Origin: Methylobacterium sp. Leaf91
GTDB taxonomy: Bacteria; Pseudomonadota; Alphaproteobacteria; Rhizobiales; Beijerinckiaceae
Direction of reading: 5' to 3'
NCBI RefSeq assembly: GCF_001422815.1
Contig: NZ_LMMP01000012.1
Span: forward strand, 5,617-69,616
DNA: 64,000 bases
Below the pieces are notes generated by a model. It ran no database searches. It was not told where the DNA came from and saw only the letters and a program-made list of their open reading frames with translations. Both the position numbers and the translations under genes were made by a program. Every line of letters starts with the position of its first letter. Position 1 is the stretch's first letter. This document shows positions 54,006 to 63,585 of the stretch, piece by piece.

Positions 54006-55757
54006 TCAAGCCTCCACCGCATTCCCCCGGATCAGGTCGCGCCCGGCATAGATCCCGCCCACGGTCTCCATGTCGAGCCGCTCGGCGTCGCGGCGGCGGA
54101 CTTCGGCCATGACCGCGCTGGCAGAATCCGGCTCGTCACCGATGGCCAGGAGTGCCTGCTCGCCGAAGGCCAGGGCCGATTCGAGCGTCTCGCGAAGCTG
54201 GTAGGCGACTCCGGCATGGATGAGCTCGATCGCGTGCTCGCGGTCGCGGGCGCGGGCAAGAACGGGAACGAGGGGGAACTCGGCCCTCGCCAGTTCGGCG
54301 ATCCGCCGCGCGGCCTCGCGGTCGTCGATGCAGATCAGGATCGCCCGTGCCGTGGCGGCCCCGGCCGCGTGCAGGATGTCGAGGCGCGTACCGTCGCCGT
54401 AATAGACCTTGAAGCCGAATTGTTCGGCGACGCGGATATAGGCGGGGTTGGTGTCGATGATCGAGACCGAGCAGCCGCGCGAGATCAGCGGTTGGCTCAC
54501 CACCTGCCCGAATCGGCCGAACCCGATGATGAGGGCGCTGCCCACGAGATTTTCCGGCACCTCGACGCCCTCCGTCGAGACCGAGGCCTTGGGACCGAAG
54601 CGGTCGAAGGCGATCACCATCAGCGGCGTGACGGCCATGGACAGGATGATCGTCGCCGTAAGGATGGCGTTGGTGGTGCCGTCGATGATGCCCGCGCTCG
54701 CGGCGGCGGCATAGAGCACGAAGGCGAACTCGCCGCCCTGGGCCATCAGGGCCGCACGCTCCATTGCCTCGGGATGCGAAGCGCGCAGGAGACGGGCGAT
54801 GGCGTAGATGACGACGCTTTTCACCACCATGTAGGCGGCGACGCCCATGAGGATGAGCGCCCCATTCGCGGCGATGACCGTGAGGTCGAGGGACATGCCC
54901 ACGCCGAGGAAGAACAGGCCGAGCAGGATGCCCCGGAACGGCTCGATATCGGCCTCGAGCTGGTGTCGGAAGCTCGATTCCGAGAGCAGGACGCCCGCCA
55001 GGAACGCACCCATGGCCATGGACAGCCCGCCGAGCTGCATGGCCAGAGCCGAGCCGAGCACGACGAGGAGGGCCGCCGCCGTCATCACCTCGCGGGCCTT
55101 GGCCGCGGCCAGCAGGCGGAACAGCGGGTTGAGCAGCCAGCGCCCGGCCGCCACCAGGGCGGCCACGGACCCAAGGGCGATACCGATGCCATAGACGCGG
55201 TCCATCGTGCCGGTCGCCTGCCCGCCGGGGGCCAGAAGTGCCACGATGGCGAGGAGCGGCACGATGGCGAGGTCCTCGAGCAGGAGGATCGCCACGATGC
55301 GCTGTCCCTTCGGCGTCGAGAGCGACCCGCGCTCTTCGAGAAGCTGCATGACGATGGCGGTGGAGGTGAGGACGAAGCCGGTGCCGGCCACAAAGGAGAT
55401 CGCAGGCGAGAACCCCATGGCGATGCCGACGAGCATGAGCGCAACGATGCAGACGCCGACCTGGGCGAGGCCGAGGCCGAAGATCTCGCGCCGCATGCCC
55501 CAGAGCCGCGACGGCTCCATCTCCAGCCCGATGATGAACAGGAACATCACCACGCCGAGTTCGGCCACATGCAGGATGGCGTGCGCATCCGAGAACAGGC
55601 CGAGGCCGAACGGGCCGATGGCGAGCCCCGCCACGAGGTAGCCGAGGACGGAGCCGAGGCCGATCCGCTTGAACACGGGCACCGCGACGACGCCGGCGGC
55701 GAGAAGCGCCACGACCTGAACGAGTTCGCTCGCGGCACCGGATGCTTCAACTGCCAT
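54006..55757 (-). CDS. Kef-type K+/H+ antiporter with RCK/TrkA-N domain
   Basis: 583 residues from ATG 55757. The transporter domain (about 1-380) has roughly 12 helices with GLGSVLGYLVAGLAIGPFGLGLF, FLFIIGLEMEPSRLW and ALMAQGGEFAFVLYAAAASAG. The C-terminal NAD-binding regulatory domain starts SALIIGFGRFGQVVSQPLISRGCSVSIIDTNPAYI at about 400 (GxGxxG), followed by VYYGDGTRLDILHAAGA. It moves K+ outwards in exchange for H+, typically gated by glutathione adducts, which would tie it to electrophile stress. No KefG/F ancillary protein is adjacent. Confidence 0.9.
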   Translation of the reverse strand: MAVEASGAASELVQVVALLAAGVVAVPVFKRIGLGSVLGYLVAGLAIGPFGLGLFSDAHAILHVAELGVVMFLFIIGLEMEPSRLWGMRREIFGLGLAQVGVCIVALMLVGIAMGFSPAISFVAGTGFVLTSTAIVMQLLEERGSLSTPKGQRIVAILLLEDLAIVPLLAIVALLAPGGQATGTMDRVYGIGIALGSVAALVAAGRWLLNPLFRLLAAAKAREVMTAAALLVVLGSALAMQLGGLSMAMGAFLAGVLLSESSFRHQLEADIEPFRGILLGLFFLGVGMSLDLTVIAANGALILMGVAAYMVVKSVVIYAIARLLRASHPEAMERAALMAQGGEFAFVLYAAAASAGIIDGTTNAILTATIILSMAVTPLMVIAFDRFGPKASVSTEGVEVPENLVGSALIIGFGRFGQVVSQPLISRGCSVSIIDTNPAYIRVAEQFGFKVYYGDGTRLDILHAAGAATARAILICIDDREAARRIAELARAEFPLVPVLARARDREHAIELIHAGVAYQLRETLESALAFGEQALLAIGDEPDSASAVMAEVRRRDAERLDMETVGGIYAGRDLIRGNAVEA

Positions 55758-55826
55758 GACGTCGATATGTCCTCTCGGAGGGGATTCGCGGGCGAGGCCC
55801 CATCGGCCCCGCCCCGTCTTCACGCA

Positions 55827-56765
55827 TCAGGGGTAGCGCACGGGCGGGGGTGATTCCGGCAAAGGGATGAACTCGGATTCGCCGGGCACGGTATCGAAAC
55901 GGGCCTGGCGCCAATCCTCCTTGGCCTGCTCGATCCGCTCGGGGCGCGAGGAGACGAAGTTCCACCAGAGATGGCGCGGCCCGTCCATGGGCTCGCCGCC
56001 CAGGACCATGAAGCGTGCGGCCTCGGTGGCACGCACGCTGATGCGGTCGCCGGGATTGAAGACGAGGAGCTGGCCGGGGCCGAACCCGTCGCCGGCAATG
56101 TCGATGTCGCCGGAGACGGTGTAGATCGCGCGCTCGTCATAGGTCGGGTCGAGGGGCAGCACGGCGCCCGCCTCCAGCATCACGTCGGCATAGACCATCG
56201 GGCTCGAGGTCCGCACGGGCGATCTGGCGCCGAAGGCCTCGCCGGCGATCAGCCGGACGATCTTGCCCTCGCCGGTGAGGACCGGCAGCGCATCCGCATC
56301 GTAATGTTCGAAGGCGGGGGCGGTCTCCTCGTCCTTGTCGCTGAGCGCGACCCAAGCCTGGATGCCGAACAGCTTCGAGCCGGTCCGGCGCAGCCCGGCG
56401 CCGGTCCGCTCCGAATGGGTGATGCCGCGACCGGCCGTCATCCAGTTGAGCTCGCCCGGACGGATCGGCAGTTCGGTGCCCAGGCTGTCCCGGTGCATGA
56501 TCTCGCCGTCGAACAGGTAGGTGACGGTGGAGAGGCCGATATGCGGATGGGGCCGCACGTCCATGCCCTGGCCGAGGAGGAACTCGGACGGCCCCATCTG
56601 GTCGAAGAAGATGAACGGGCCGACCATCCGGCACTCCGTCGACGGCAGAGCCCGCCGGACGGAGAACGAGCCGAGATCCCGCGAACGAGGGACGATCAGG
56701 GTCTTGATCGCATCGCAGGAAAAGTGATCGCCCGGAACCGGGTCGTCCGCACTGTGCCAGCTCAT
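55827..56765 (-). CDS. pirin family protein
   Basis: 312 residues. The bicupin metal ligands are visible as [25 protein letters not shown] at about 72-96 and [15 protein letters not shown] at about 112-126. A second cupin follows in the C-terminal half ([17 protein letters not shown]). Pirins oxidise quercetin-type substrates in some bacteria and act as redox or stress proteins in others. The LysR-type palindrome at 56957-56984, about 190 bases upstream, is the same as in front of the ring-cleaving dioxygenase. Co-regulation by the LysR at 16653 is likely. Confidence 0.9.
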   Translation of the reverse strand: MSWHSADDPVPGDHFSCDAIKTLIVPRSRDLGSFSVRRALPSTECRMVGPFIFFDQMGPSEFLLGQGMDVRPHPHIGLSTVTYLFDGEIMHRDSLGTELPIRPGELNWMTAGRGITHSERTGAGLRRTGSKLFGIQAWVALSDKDEETAPAFEHYDADALPVLTGEGKIVRLIAGEAFGARSPVRTSSPMVYADVMLEAGAVLPLDPTYDERAIYTVSGDIDIAGDGFGPGQLLVFNPGDRISVRATEAARFMVLGGEPMDGPRHLWWNFVSSRPERIEQAKEDWRQARFDTVPGESEFIPLPESPPPVRYP

Positions 56766-56956
56766 CGCCCGTTTCCCTTCTGCTTAATCCGATTGACGTC
56801 TCTTGCGGTTTGCGAGGCAGGCATCCGATCCGCAGCACCGTTCCCGCCGGTCCACCAGATCGGTCGGGCTATACGCTCGCTCCCGGCGCCGGGTCTTGAA
56901 GAATGCCGGCATGTCCGCCTCGAATGGGTTATCGAGCATCTCTGCTCTCGATGAAA

Positions 56957-56984
56957 CAGAAACGATGGAAACCGATCGTTTCGG
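56957..56984. promoter_or_regulatory. second copy of the LysR-type operator
   Basis: CAGAAACGAT (56957-56966) pairs with ATCGTTTCGG (56975-56984) across GGAAACCG; nine of ten arm positions match. The same ten-base left arm, a seven-of-eight-matching spacer and an ATCGTTTC right arm occur at 16614-16641. It is located upstream of the pirin gene. Confidence 0.68.
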
Positions 56985-57408
56985 AAAATACGCTCTCGCC
57001 TCGTCACCTTTGCGCCGCGAGGTTATTGAGGATCCTACAAACCGCACCCATAGAATCCTTCGCAGAACCCGGGTTTGGGAACCTCCCGAAGTGAGACCGC
57101 CGAAGTCATCGCGCTCGATTTCGTTGGAGCTCGAGCTCGGAGCGGGCCGAGCCGGTCCGGTCCGGTCCAGCGGCAGAGCGCGAGGCGCGCCGCGAAGACG
57201 CAAGCGGCGGTGTTCGCTCGGAAGCCCTCAAACGGGTCTATGGCAGTCGGTGCGAAAACGGATATCGGCAATGGCGCTTCACGATGAACAGCCCGGCGTC
57301 GCCATCTCGATCAGCGGCGGATAAGTCACCTGTCTCGCGGGGGTCGGTCTAAACTCACGGCAAACGGAACCGTGTAACAGGAAGGCTGTGGAATTTTTTG
57401 AACGAACA
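56985..57408. other. intergenic region
   Basis: Between the pirin operator and the small TonB-like gene I find no supportable gene. A block of GC-rich repetition (CCGGTCCGGTCCGGTCC around 57151-57170) lies here. Short frames on both strands lack ribosome binding sites and family resemblance. Confidence 0.4.
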
Positions 57409-57807
57409 TCAGTTAAAGACATTACGTGCATATTTCAGCGGCACCGTTACTTTTAATGAGTTCGCTTTTACTTCTTTTGGAAACGGTGGAAATCTTGAAC
57501 CCGTTTTTACAGTCAACAAAGCCATCCTGTCGAAATCGGGCGACCCAGATGAGTTGACGACATTTGATTCCACGACGTTCCCGTCCCTTCCGACAATGAA
57601 GTTGACGACAACAATCACGTCCGAGTTAGATATGTACATTCTTCTCGCAGATTGATGTCTTATATAAACATACCTGGCCAAGGTACCGAGATATTTTTGC
57701 TGTATGGTCGGCCCAAATTCATTGTCTTCGGCTTTGGATGCTTCGGGATAAGAGCCTAGAATTGCGCAAAAGCCTGCAATTGCAATGGCAAAGAATTTAT
57801 AAAACAT
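57409..57807 (-). CDS. secreted TonB C-terminal-like protein
   Basis: 132 residues from ATG 57807; GGAGG lies five bases upstream, which decides this start over one eight codons earlier. A signal peptide (FYKFFAIAIAGFCAILGSYPEASKA) is followed by a TonB C-terminal-like fold (VVVNFIVGRDGNVVESNVVNSSGSPDFDRMALLTVKTGSRFPPFP). It would be a periplasmic protein without its own membrane anchor. The gene is clearly more AT-rich than its neighbours, which suggests later acquisition. No TonB-dependent receptor is adjacent. Confidence 0.65.
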   Translation of the reverse strand: MFYKFFAIAIAGFCAILGSYPEASKAEDNEFGPTIQQKYLGTLARYVYIRHQSARRMYISNSDVIVVVNFIVGRDGNVVESNVVNSSGSPDFDRMALLTVKTGSRFPPFPKEVKANSLKVTVPLKYARNVFN

Positions 57808-58001
57808 GGCATCCTCCACCAACAAGCGCAACCAAACTGGTTTATACGCTTGATCTGTGCAAGCCTAGAATCGGCTCTTCCTTGCCGTACTGAGGACAGT
57901 CGCTCTCGAGGAGAACCCATACAAACGAAAGATCCCGCCACGGCTTACACCGGGCGGGACCAATTCGGGGAGTGAATTATCGTCGGAGCGTGACGCTAAT
58001 T

Positions 58002-58274
58002 CTAGTAACCGTAGCGATAGGCTCGCCGACGATAATTGTGTTCCTGCCGGCGCAGGTGGGCGTCGTAACGCCGTTCACGCGCCCATTCGCGCCGAACCTG
58101 CTTCCGGTACCGATAGCGCTGGTACCCTTCGCGGCTGTAGAACTGCGCCTTCTCGACAAGAGCAGGCTGCTCGAGCTGGACTGATGACGGCGGCAATGGC
58201 GCAGCCTGGGCTGCCGAGGCGAAGCCCGCGACGGCAGCGACGGCCAGGAGAACCAGTTTTGAACTCGTTCGCAT
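58002..58274 (-). CDS. small secreted basic hypothetical protein
   Basis: 90 residues. A signal peptide (RTSSKLVLLAVAAVAGFASAAQA) precedes a short mature chain rich in Arg and Tyr (EGYQRYRYRKQVRREWARERRYDAH). No family is recognised. The composition resembles small cationic, tyrosine-rich envelope proteins of this bacterial group. It is a stand-alone gene. Confidence 0.6.
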   Translation of the reverse strand: MRTSSKLVLLAVAAVAGFASAAQAAPLPPSSVQLEQPALVEKAQFYSREGYQRYRYRKQVRREWARERRYDAHLRRQEHNYRRRAYRYGY

Positions 58275-58916
58275 CGTTTTCCTCCGTGAAGCTCACGAGA
58301 TGCGTCATGGCCCTTCAAGCATGAACGGAGCATTGACGCCATTCGCACACGCAAACACGGATTCGTGAGGCAGCAACCGGGCAGAACCACCCCCGCTTTG
58401 AAAAGGCGGCACCGTTCAGATGCTTGGCGCGCATCGTGATGTGGCGACCAATGCCGCCTCGACCGATGCGCGGTGGGACAGATTCTCTCATGCCAAACCT
58501 TTACCTCGGTGAGCCCGCCCCATGGCCGTACTCACCACGGCCCGCTGGCCGGCCGCCGCGTGGTCGCGTCTCGATGAGGTGGGCTCATCGGCACTTGATA
58601 TAAGCCTGGATCACGCGGCGGTGACGCCACGAAGGACGACAGGTCGAGCGTCGTCGGCCGTACGAACGGCAGCAGCACCAGCGAGGTTCACGCCCCGGGC
58701 AGTCGCAGGCTCATCGTCGCTTCTCCGAAGTGTGCCCGACCGAATGCCGCAAAGCTTCTCGGACGCCCTGGGAACGCTATAGGAAGGTGATAAGATTTTC
58801 CTATGGTGGAGAATCCGTAAAATGATCCGGGTTAGGAACCCTTAAACCCGCCGTATTTACCATGCGGTACCTGAGCCTCTCGGATCGCGGGATGCTCACA
58901 GGTTCAGACGAAACGC
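58275..58916. other. intergenic region upstream of PBP1A
   Basis: 642 bases with no supported gene. It is the probable promoter region for the PBP1A gene. I see no recognisable operator, hairpin-T terminator or repeat. Confidence 0.4.
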
Positions 58917-61109
58917 ATGGCGAACGGACGCAAGGGACGCGGGCGGGAGGAGCCGAACTTCGACGTGCCGGAAGGGCGCATCGGTGGGCGGGGCGACCTC
59001 GACCTGCGGCTCAGCGGCGACGATCGCGCCGGAGGCGGTGTGGGAAGACGCGCGACGAGCAGCAACGGCCAGGGCGAAGGCCCCCGGCGCCCCTCGGCGC
59101 GGGCCAAGACACCGGCCCGGAAGCCGCGCCGGCGCTCGTTCCTGGGCGGTCTCTTCTACGGCACGCTCGTGCTCGGCCTGTGGGGCGTCATCGCCATCGC
59201 GGGGCTGGTCGCCTACCACGCCTCGCAACTGCCGCCGATCGACCAGCTCGCCGTTCCGAAGCGCCCCCCCAACATCGCCATCCTCGCCAGCGACGGCTCG
59301 CTCCTGGCCAATCGCGGCGAGACCGGCGGACGAGTGGTGAGCATCGGCGAGTTGCCGCCCTATCTGCCGCGCGCCTTCGTGGCGATCGAGGACCGGCGCT
59401 TCTACAGCCATTTCGGCGTCGACCCGGTGGGCATCGCCCGCGCCGTGGCCCAGAACGTCACCCGCCGCGGCGTCTCGCAGGGCGGATCGACCCTGACGCA
59501 GCAGCTCGCCAAGAACCTGTTCCTGACGCCGGAACGCTCGGCCTCGCGAAAAATCCAGGAGGCGATCCTCGCCCTGTGGCTGGAGCATCGCTACACCAAG
59601 GACGAGATCCTCGAACTCTACCTGAACCGGGTCTATTTCGGCGCAGGCGCCTATGGCATCGAGGCCGCCGCCCAGCGCTATTTCGGCAAGCCCGCCAAGG
59701 CGGTGACGCTGGCAGAAGCCGCCATGCTCGGCGGCCTCGTCCAGGCTCCCTCGCGCCTCGCCCCCAACCGCAACCTGCCCGCCGCCCAGGCGCGTGCGGC
59801 CCAGGTTCTCGCGGCCATGGAGGAACTCGGCTTCGCCAAGCCCGCCGAGGTGAAGCTGGCGCTGGCGACTCCGGCGCGGCCGGCGAGCAGCCGTGGCGGC
59901 GGCTCGGCCAATTACGTGGCCGATCTCGTCATGGACGTCCTCGACGACTTCCTGCCCAAATTCGACACCGATATCGTCGTCACCACCACCGTCGACACCC
60001 GCCTCCAGAGCGCGGCCGAGAAGGCGCTCGTGGACGAGCTGAACCAGAAGGGCTCGCGCTATAACGTCGCCCAAGGAGCCGTGGTCTCGATGAAGCCGGA
60101 CGGTGCGATCCGGGCGCTCATCGGCGGGCGTGACTATGCGCAGAGCCAGTTCAACCGGGCCACCACCGCCAAGCGCCAGCCGGGCTCCTCGTTCAAGCCC
60201 TTCGTCTATCTTGCCGCCGTGGAGCGGGGCCTGACCCCGGACACCGTGCGCGACGACGCGCCGATCAGCATCAAGGGCTGGAATCCTGAGAACTATTCGC
60301 GCGACTATCGCGGGCCGGTTCCCTTGCGCGAGGCGCTGGCGCTCTCGCTCAACACCGTGGCCGTGCGCCTCGGCCAGGAAGTCGGGCCGAAGGCGGTGGT
60401 TCAGGCGGCCCAGCGCCTCGGCATCTCCTCGCCGCTACAGGCCAACGGCTCACTGGCGCTCGGCACCTCGGAAGTGACCCCGCTGGAAATGGTGGGCGCC
60501 TACGCCGCCTTCGCCAATGGCGGCACCGGCGTGAACCCCTACGTCATCGCCAACGTGAAGAGCACGACGGGCAAGGCGCTCTACCAGCGCAAAGACACCA
60601 ATCTCGGCCGGGTGATGAATGCCGAAACCGTCTCGATGATGAACGCGATGATGCATGAGACCTTCGTCTCGGGCACCGCGAGGAAGGCCGAAGTTCCCGG
60701 ATGGGACCTCGCCGGAAAGACCGGCACCAGCCAGGATTTCCGCGATGCCTGGTTCATCGGCTACTCGTCGAGCCTCGTCACCGGCGTCTGGCTCGGCAAC
60801 GACGACGGGGAATCCACCAAGAAGGTCTCCGGCGGTAACCTGCCCGGCGAGATCTGGAAGACCTACATGACGGTGGCCCTCAAGGGCCAGACTCCAACGA
60901 TGTTGCCGGGCGCGAACCATTGGCGAAACCGCGCCCCCGCGGAGGTTCCCGCCACCACCGGAAGTGCGCCGGGGGGCCTCATCGGCGCCCTCCTCGGCGA
61001 GCCGCAATCCGCTGCCCCGCCGCCCCGCGTCGCTGCCAACCAGCGCGCTCGCGGGCCAAGCCAGGACGACAGGAACTTTCTCGAGAAGCTGTTCGGCGTG
61101 GGAGAATAG
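58917..61109 (+). CDS. penicillin-binding protein 1A, bifunctional
   Basis: 730 residues, class A PBP. A disordered cytoplasmic N terminus (about 75 residues, Gly/Arg/Pro-rich) is followed by one membrane helix (FLGGLFYGTLVLGLWGVIAIAGLVAYHA). The glycosyltransferase domain has EDRRFYSHFGVDPVGIARA, QGGSTLTQQLAKNLFLTP and RKIQEAILALWLEHRYTKDEILELYLN. The transpeptidase domain has SxxK at S424-K427 (GSSFKPF), SLN and KTGTSQD. It polymerises and cross-links peptidoglycan. The extended charged N terminus is common in rhizobial homologues. Confidence 0.93.
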   Translation: MANGRKGRGREEPNFDVPEGRIGGRGDLDLRLSGDDRAGGGVGRRATSSNGQGEGPRRPSARAKTPARKPRRRSFLGGLFYGTLVLGLWGVIAIAGLVAYHASQLPPIDQLAVPKRPPNIAILASDGSLLANRGETGGRVVSIGELPPYLPRAFVAIEDRRFYSHFGVDPVGIARAVAQNVTRRGVSQGGSTLTQQLAKNLFLTPERSASRKIQEAILALWLEHRYTKDEILELYLNRVYFGAGAYGIEAAAQRYFGKPAKAVTLAEAAMLGGLVQAPSRLAPNRNLPAAQARAAQVLAAMEELGFAKPAEVKLALATPARPASSRGGGSANYVADLVMDVLDDFLPKFDTDIVVTTTVDTRLQSAAEKALVDELNQKGSRYNVAQGAVVSMKPDGAIRALIGGRDYAQSQFNRATTAKRQPGSSFKPFVYLAAVERGLTPDTVRDDAPISIKGWNPENYSRDYRGPVPLREALALSLNTVAVRLGQEVGPKAVVQAAQRLGISSPLQANGSLALGTSEVTPLEMVGAYAAFANGGTGVNPYVIANVKSTTGKALYQRKDTNLGRVMNAETVSMMNAMMHETFVSGTARKAEVPGWDLAGKTGTSQDFRDAWFIGYSSSLVTGVWLGNDDGESTKKVSGGNLPGEIWKTYMTVALKGQTPTMLPGANHWRNRAPAEVPATTGSAPGGLIGALLGEPQSAAPPPRVAANQRARGPSQDDRNFLEKLFGVGE

Positions 61110-61166
61110 GCGAGGAAGAGAAGCGCCTGCCGAAGGCGGGCCGGACCGTCTGAGTTCGGTCGGCCT

Positions 61167-61421
61167 CTACAGTCCGACGATGCCCTTCAGCGCAGCGTTG
61201 ATCCGGTCCTGCCAGCCGGGGCCGTCCTTCTGGAAATGCTCCAGCACGGCTCTGTCGAGGCGCAGGGACACCATCTCGCGGGCGCCGGGCGGGCTGAGCG
61301 GCGCGGCGGGGGCGCGTTCGGCGGGTTTGGGGGCGTCGGGCGCCTTGGTGGTGGCGGCCTTGAAGGCGGCTTCCGCCGCCTGGCGGGGGTCGCTGGCGCG
61401 ACGGGTCCGATCGAATGCCAT
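61167..61421 (-). CDS. BrnA-like antitoxin-domain protein, orphan
   Basis: 84 residues. The C-terminal half reads SLRLDRAVLEHFQKDGPGWQDRINAALKGIVGL, resembling the BrnA DNA-binding antitoxin (RLDxxVLxxFKxxGPGWQxRIN). The first 45 residues are an Ala/Pro-rich low-complexity stretch. No BrnT toxin gene is adjacent, so it is an orphan and may be a stand-alone transcription factor. It lies just after the PBP1A gene, on the opposite strand. Confidence 0.7.
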   Translation of the reverse strand: MAFDRTRRASDPRQAAEAAFKAATTKAPDAPKPAERAPAAPLSPPGAREMVSLRLDRAVLEHFQKDGPGWQDRINAALKGIVGL

Positions 61422-61450
61422 GGGTCGGTTTCCTGGTGAGGCTCTCTGGC

Positions 61451-61681
61451 TCAGCTCGCGGAGCGCTTGCGCTTGGGGGCCGGCGCGGGAGCGGCGGCCT
61501 TCGCCTCGGCATCGGCGGCTTCCTTGGCGAGGCGAAGCGCGCGAAGCTTCACGGTGCGCTCGTCGATGGCCTTCACCGATTGCAGATGCTCCGCCATCGC
61601 CTCGGCGCCTTCCTTGGCCATCCGTTCGGCGCGCTCGGCGCGCTCTTCGGAACGGGTCCGGGCGTCAGTTTCGTCGCTCAT
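61451..61681 (-). CDS. small coiled-coil hypothetical protein
   Basis: 76 residues from ATG 61681. Rich in charged residues and alanine (DARTRSEERAERAERMAKEGAEAMAEHLQSVKAIDERTVKLRALRLAKEAADAEAKAAA), so a single long helix or coiled coil is expected. It ends in a basic KRKRSAS tail. No family is recognised. It lies 29 bases upstream of the BrnA-like gene on the same strand and may be co-transcribed. Confidence 0.6.
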   Translation of the reverse strand: MSDETDARTRSEERAERAERMAKEGAEAMAEHLQSVKAIDERTVKLRALRLAKEAADAEAKAAAPAPAPKRKRSAS

Positions 61682-61898
61682 CGTCGTCCTTCCTCGCTCC
61701 CCTCGCCCCGCGTACCATCCTTCGATCGCATCATCCGGCCCTGGCAAGGGCTGCATCGGCGAAGTCGCCGCTCGCGCCCGCTCGCGCGGCGCGTGACATC
61801 GACGATCTCGGCGGGTGCCAGCGGATGGGAAAACCCACGATCGGCGGCAAGGGAGGGTGATCCACACACCCTTCGCACGGGACCGGCTTCAGGCGGGA

Positions 61899-62130
61899 TT
61901 ATCGGGGCATAGCACGTCCGGAGACCAAAAAGCGAACCCTGGCAATGACCCGCAGGGGCAACGCCGACAAATCCCGGTGGATGGCCCGTCGGAACGCCGC
62001 GATGAGACCGATTCCGGTGACCGTCAGCGTGGCGCCCGCGATCCGTGCCTTACCCGCACGGTGCTCTCGCATTCCGAGCCCGCCGAAATGGTCGATGGCC
62101 AGGATGAAGCGATGGAGCAGGGCCGAGCTC
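61899..62130 (-). pseudogene. C-terminal relic of a YdcZ/DUF606 (DMT) membrane transporter
   Basis: Right after the ArsB-type gene the same strand reads ALLHRFILAIDHFGGLGMREHRAGKARIAGATLTVTGIGLIAAF in a different frame. It resembles the DHFGLxG...RxxGAxLxxxGVxLI end of DUF606-type transporters. Only about 45 residues remain and there is no start, so it is a fragment. It is probably left from deletion or rearrangement. The remaining bases between 61682 and 62158 hold nothing recognisable. Confidence 0.45.
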
Positions 62131-62158
62131 AGGTCGGAGCGTTTTCGAACGGAGGAGA

Positions 62159-63427
62159 TCACGGCAGGAGGAGGAGGCCGGCCAGCGCCAGGATCAGGGC
62201 CGGAGGCATCACCAGGAGGCCGAGCGTGAGGAAGCGCCAGAAGCCGACATTCTCGCCTTCGCGACGGATGGCGGTGAGCCACAGGATGGTGGCGAGGGAT
62301 CCGGTGACCGACAGGTTGGGGCCGAGATCGATGCCGATGAGGATCGCCCCGGCGACTTTCTCGGAGACGTCGGCCTGCTGCACGGCCGCCCCCGCGATCA
62401 GGCCGGCCGGCAGGTTGTTGACGAGATTGGAGAGTACCGCCACGAGCGTGCCGCCGCCCCAGGCGGCCGCATCCGGCGAGATCTCGGCCGCGCGCTTGAG
62501 ATGATCGGCGACCATGGTCAGCACGCCGGTCTTCTCCAAGGCCTCGACTAGAACGAACAGGCCGGCCACCAGGGGCAGTACGCCCCAGGACACGTCCTTG
62601 ATGATCTCGACCGCTCCACCGCGCTTGATCGCAAGGACGAGGAGCGTCGTGGCGAGCCCGGCGATGAAGGTCGGTAGGCCGAGTTCGAGATCGTAGGCCG
62701 AGGCGGCGATGAGCGCCCCGGCGGTGGCGACGATGCCGAGACCGGCGACTTTGCCTGTGCCCGAAAGCGGTGTCGCCGCGACGTCCTTCGCAATCAATTG
62801 CCGCCGCAGGACCGAGTTCTGGGTCAGGCGCAGAACGATGTAGGTGGCGACGATGGCCAGGGCCGAAGGCAGGGCGAACCGGGCGAGCCATTCCATGAGC
62901 GGCGGCATATGCGTAGCGTAGACGACGAGGTTGGCCGGGTTCGAGATCGGCAGCACGAAGCTCGCCGCGTTGGCGATGAAGGCGCAGATGAAGAGGTAGG
63001 GCAGAGGCTCGGCCTCCGCCGCCTTGGCCGCCGCATAGACCGCCGGCGTCAGCACCACGGCGCAGGCATCGTTCGAGAGGAAAACCGTGACCACGATGCC
63101 GACGAGGTAGACGAGGAGGAACAGGCGCGTCGCCGATCCTCTGGCTTGGCGCACGGCGATGCCGGCGAGCCAGTCGAAGAGCCCCTCCTTCCTGGCGATC
63201 TCGGCAAGCAGCATCATGCCGACGAGAAACAGGTAGACATCCGTCCCCTTGCGCACGCCGTCCCAGGCCGCGTCCGGCGAGATCAGGCCCAGCACCAGCA
63301 GCGCCCCGGCGCCGAGCGCGGCCCAGACCGCCTCCGGCCAGGCGAAAGGCCGGGTAATGACCCCGAGCGTCGCCAGTCCGGCGATGATCCAGATCACCAG
63401 ATGCGGCGTCATGGGAAGTGCGAACAT
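62159..63427 (-). CDS. ArsB/NhaD-superfamily permease, arsenite transporter-like
   Basis: 422 residues with about 11 hydrophobic helices. Motifs include TDVYLFLVGMMLLAEIARKEGLFDWLAG, TVFLSNDACAVVLTPAVYAAAKAA (the N-D pair common in this superfamily), ANAASFVLPISNPANLVVYA, LSNLVNNLPAGLIAG and IGIDLGPNLSVTGSLATILWL. The last motifs are shared with ArsB. No arsR or arsC lies in the window, so arsenic resistance is not certain and other anion efflux is possible. It may lie in an operon with the MFS gene upstream. Confidence 0.82.
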   Translation of the reverse strand: MFALPMTPHLVIWIIAGLATLGVITRPFAWPEAVWAALGAGALLVLGLISPDAAWDGVRKGTDVYLFLVGMMLLAEIARKEGLFDWLAGIAVRQARGSATRLFLLVYLVGIVVTVFLSNDACAVVLTPAVYAAAKAAEAEPLPYLFICAFIANAASFVLPISNPANLVVYATHMPPLMEWLARFALPSALAIVATYIVLRLTQNSVLRRQLIAKDVAATPLSGTGKVAGLGIVATAGALIAASAYDLELGLPTFIAGLATTLLVLAIKRGGAVEIIKDVSWGVLPLVAGLFVLVEALEKTGVLTMVADHLKRAAEISPDAAAWGGGTLVAVLSNLVNNLPAGLIAGAAVQQADVSEKVAGAILIGIDLGPNLSVTGSLATILWLTAIRREGENVGFWRFLTLGLLVMPPALILALAGLLLLP

Positions 63428-63585
63428 GGGCGGACGAGATCCTGTATGCGGCGGAAGACCGGCGCCACGGGGCCGGTACCGGTCGTTTCGGACGAGCCCC
63501 AGCTTGGTACGGAGGAGGCCCTTCTCTGGCCATGCGCCGATGGAAGAAGCGGCGCTGCCGATCCCGTTCGAGATCGGTCGCCCCG

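Noticed and set aside
54216..55853. 545-residue plus-strand frame
   Set aside because: It is antisense to the Kef-type gene and rich in Asp/His/Arg, a typical GC-rich shadow.
58522..58782. 86-residue plus-strand frame upstream of PBP1A
   Set aside because: It has low-complexity composition, no ribosome binding site and no family match.
61899..63533. 544-residue minus-strand frame as one protein
   Set aside because: Most of it is a shadow of the ArsB-type gene; only its last part carries the DUF606-like remnant.
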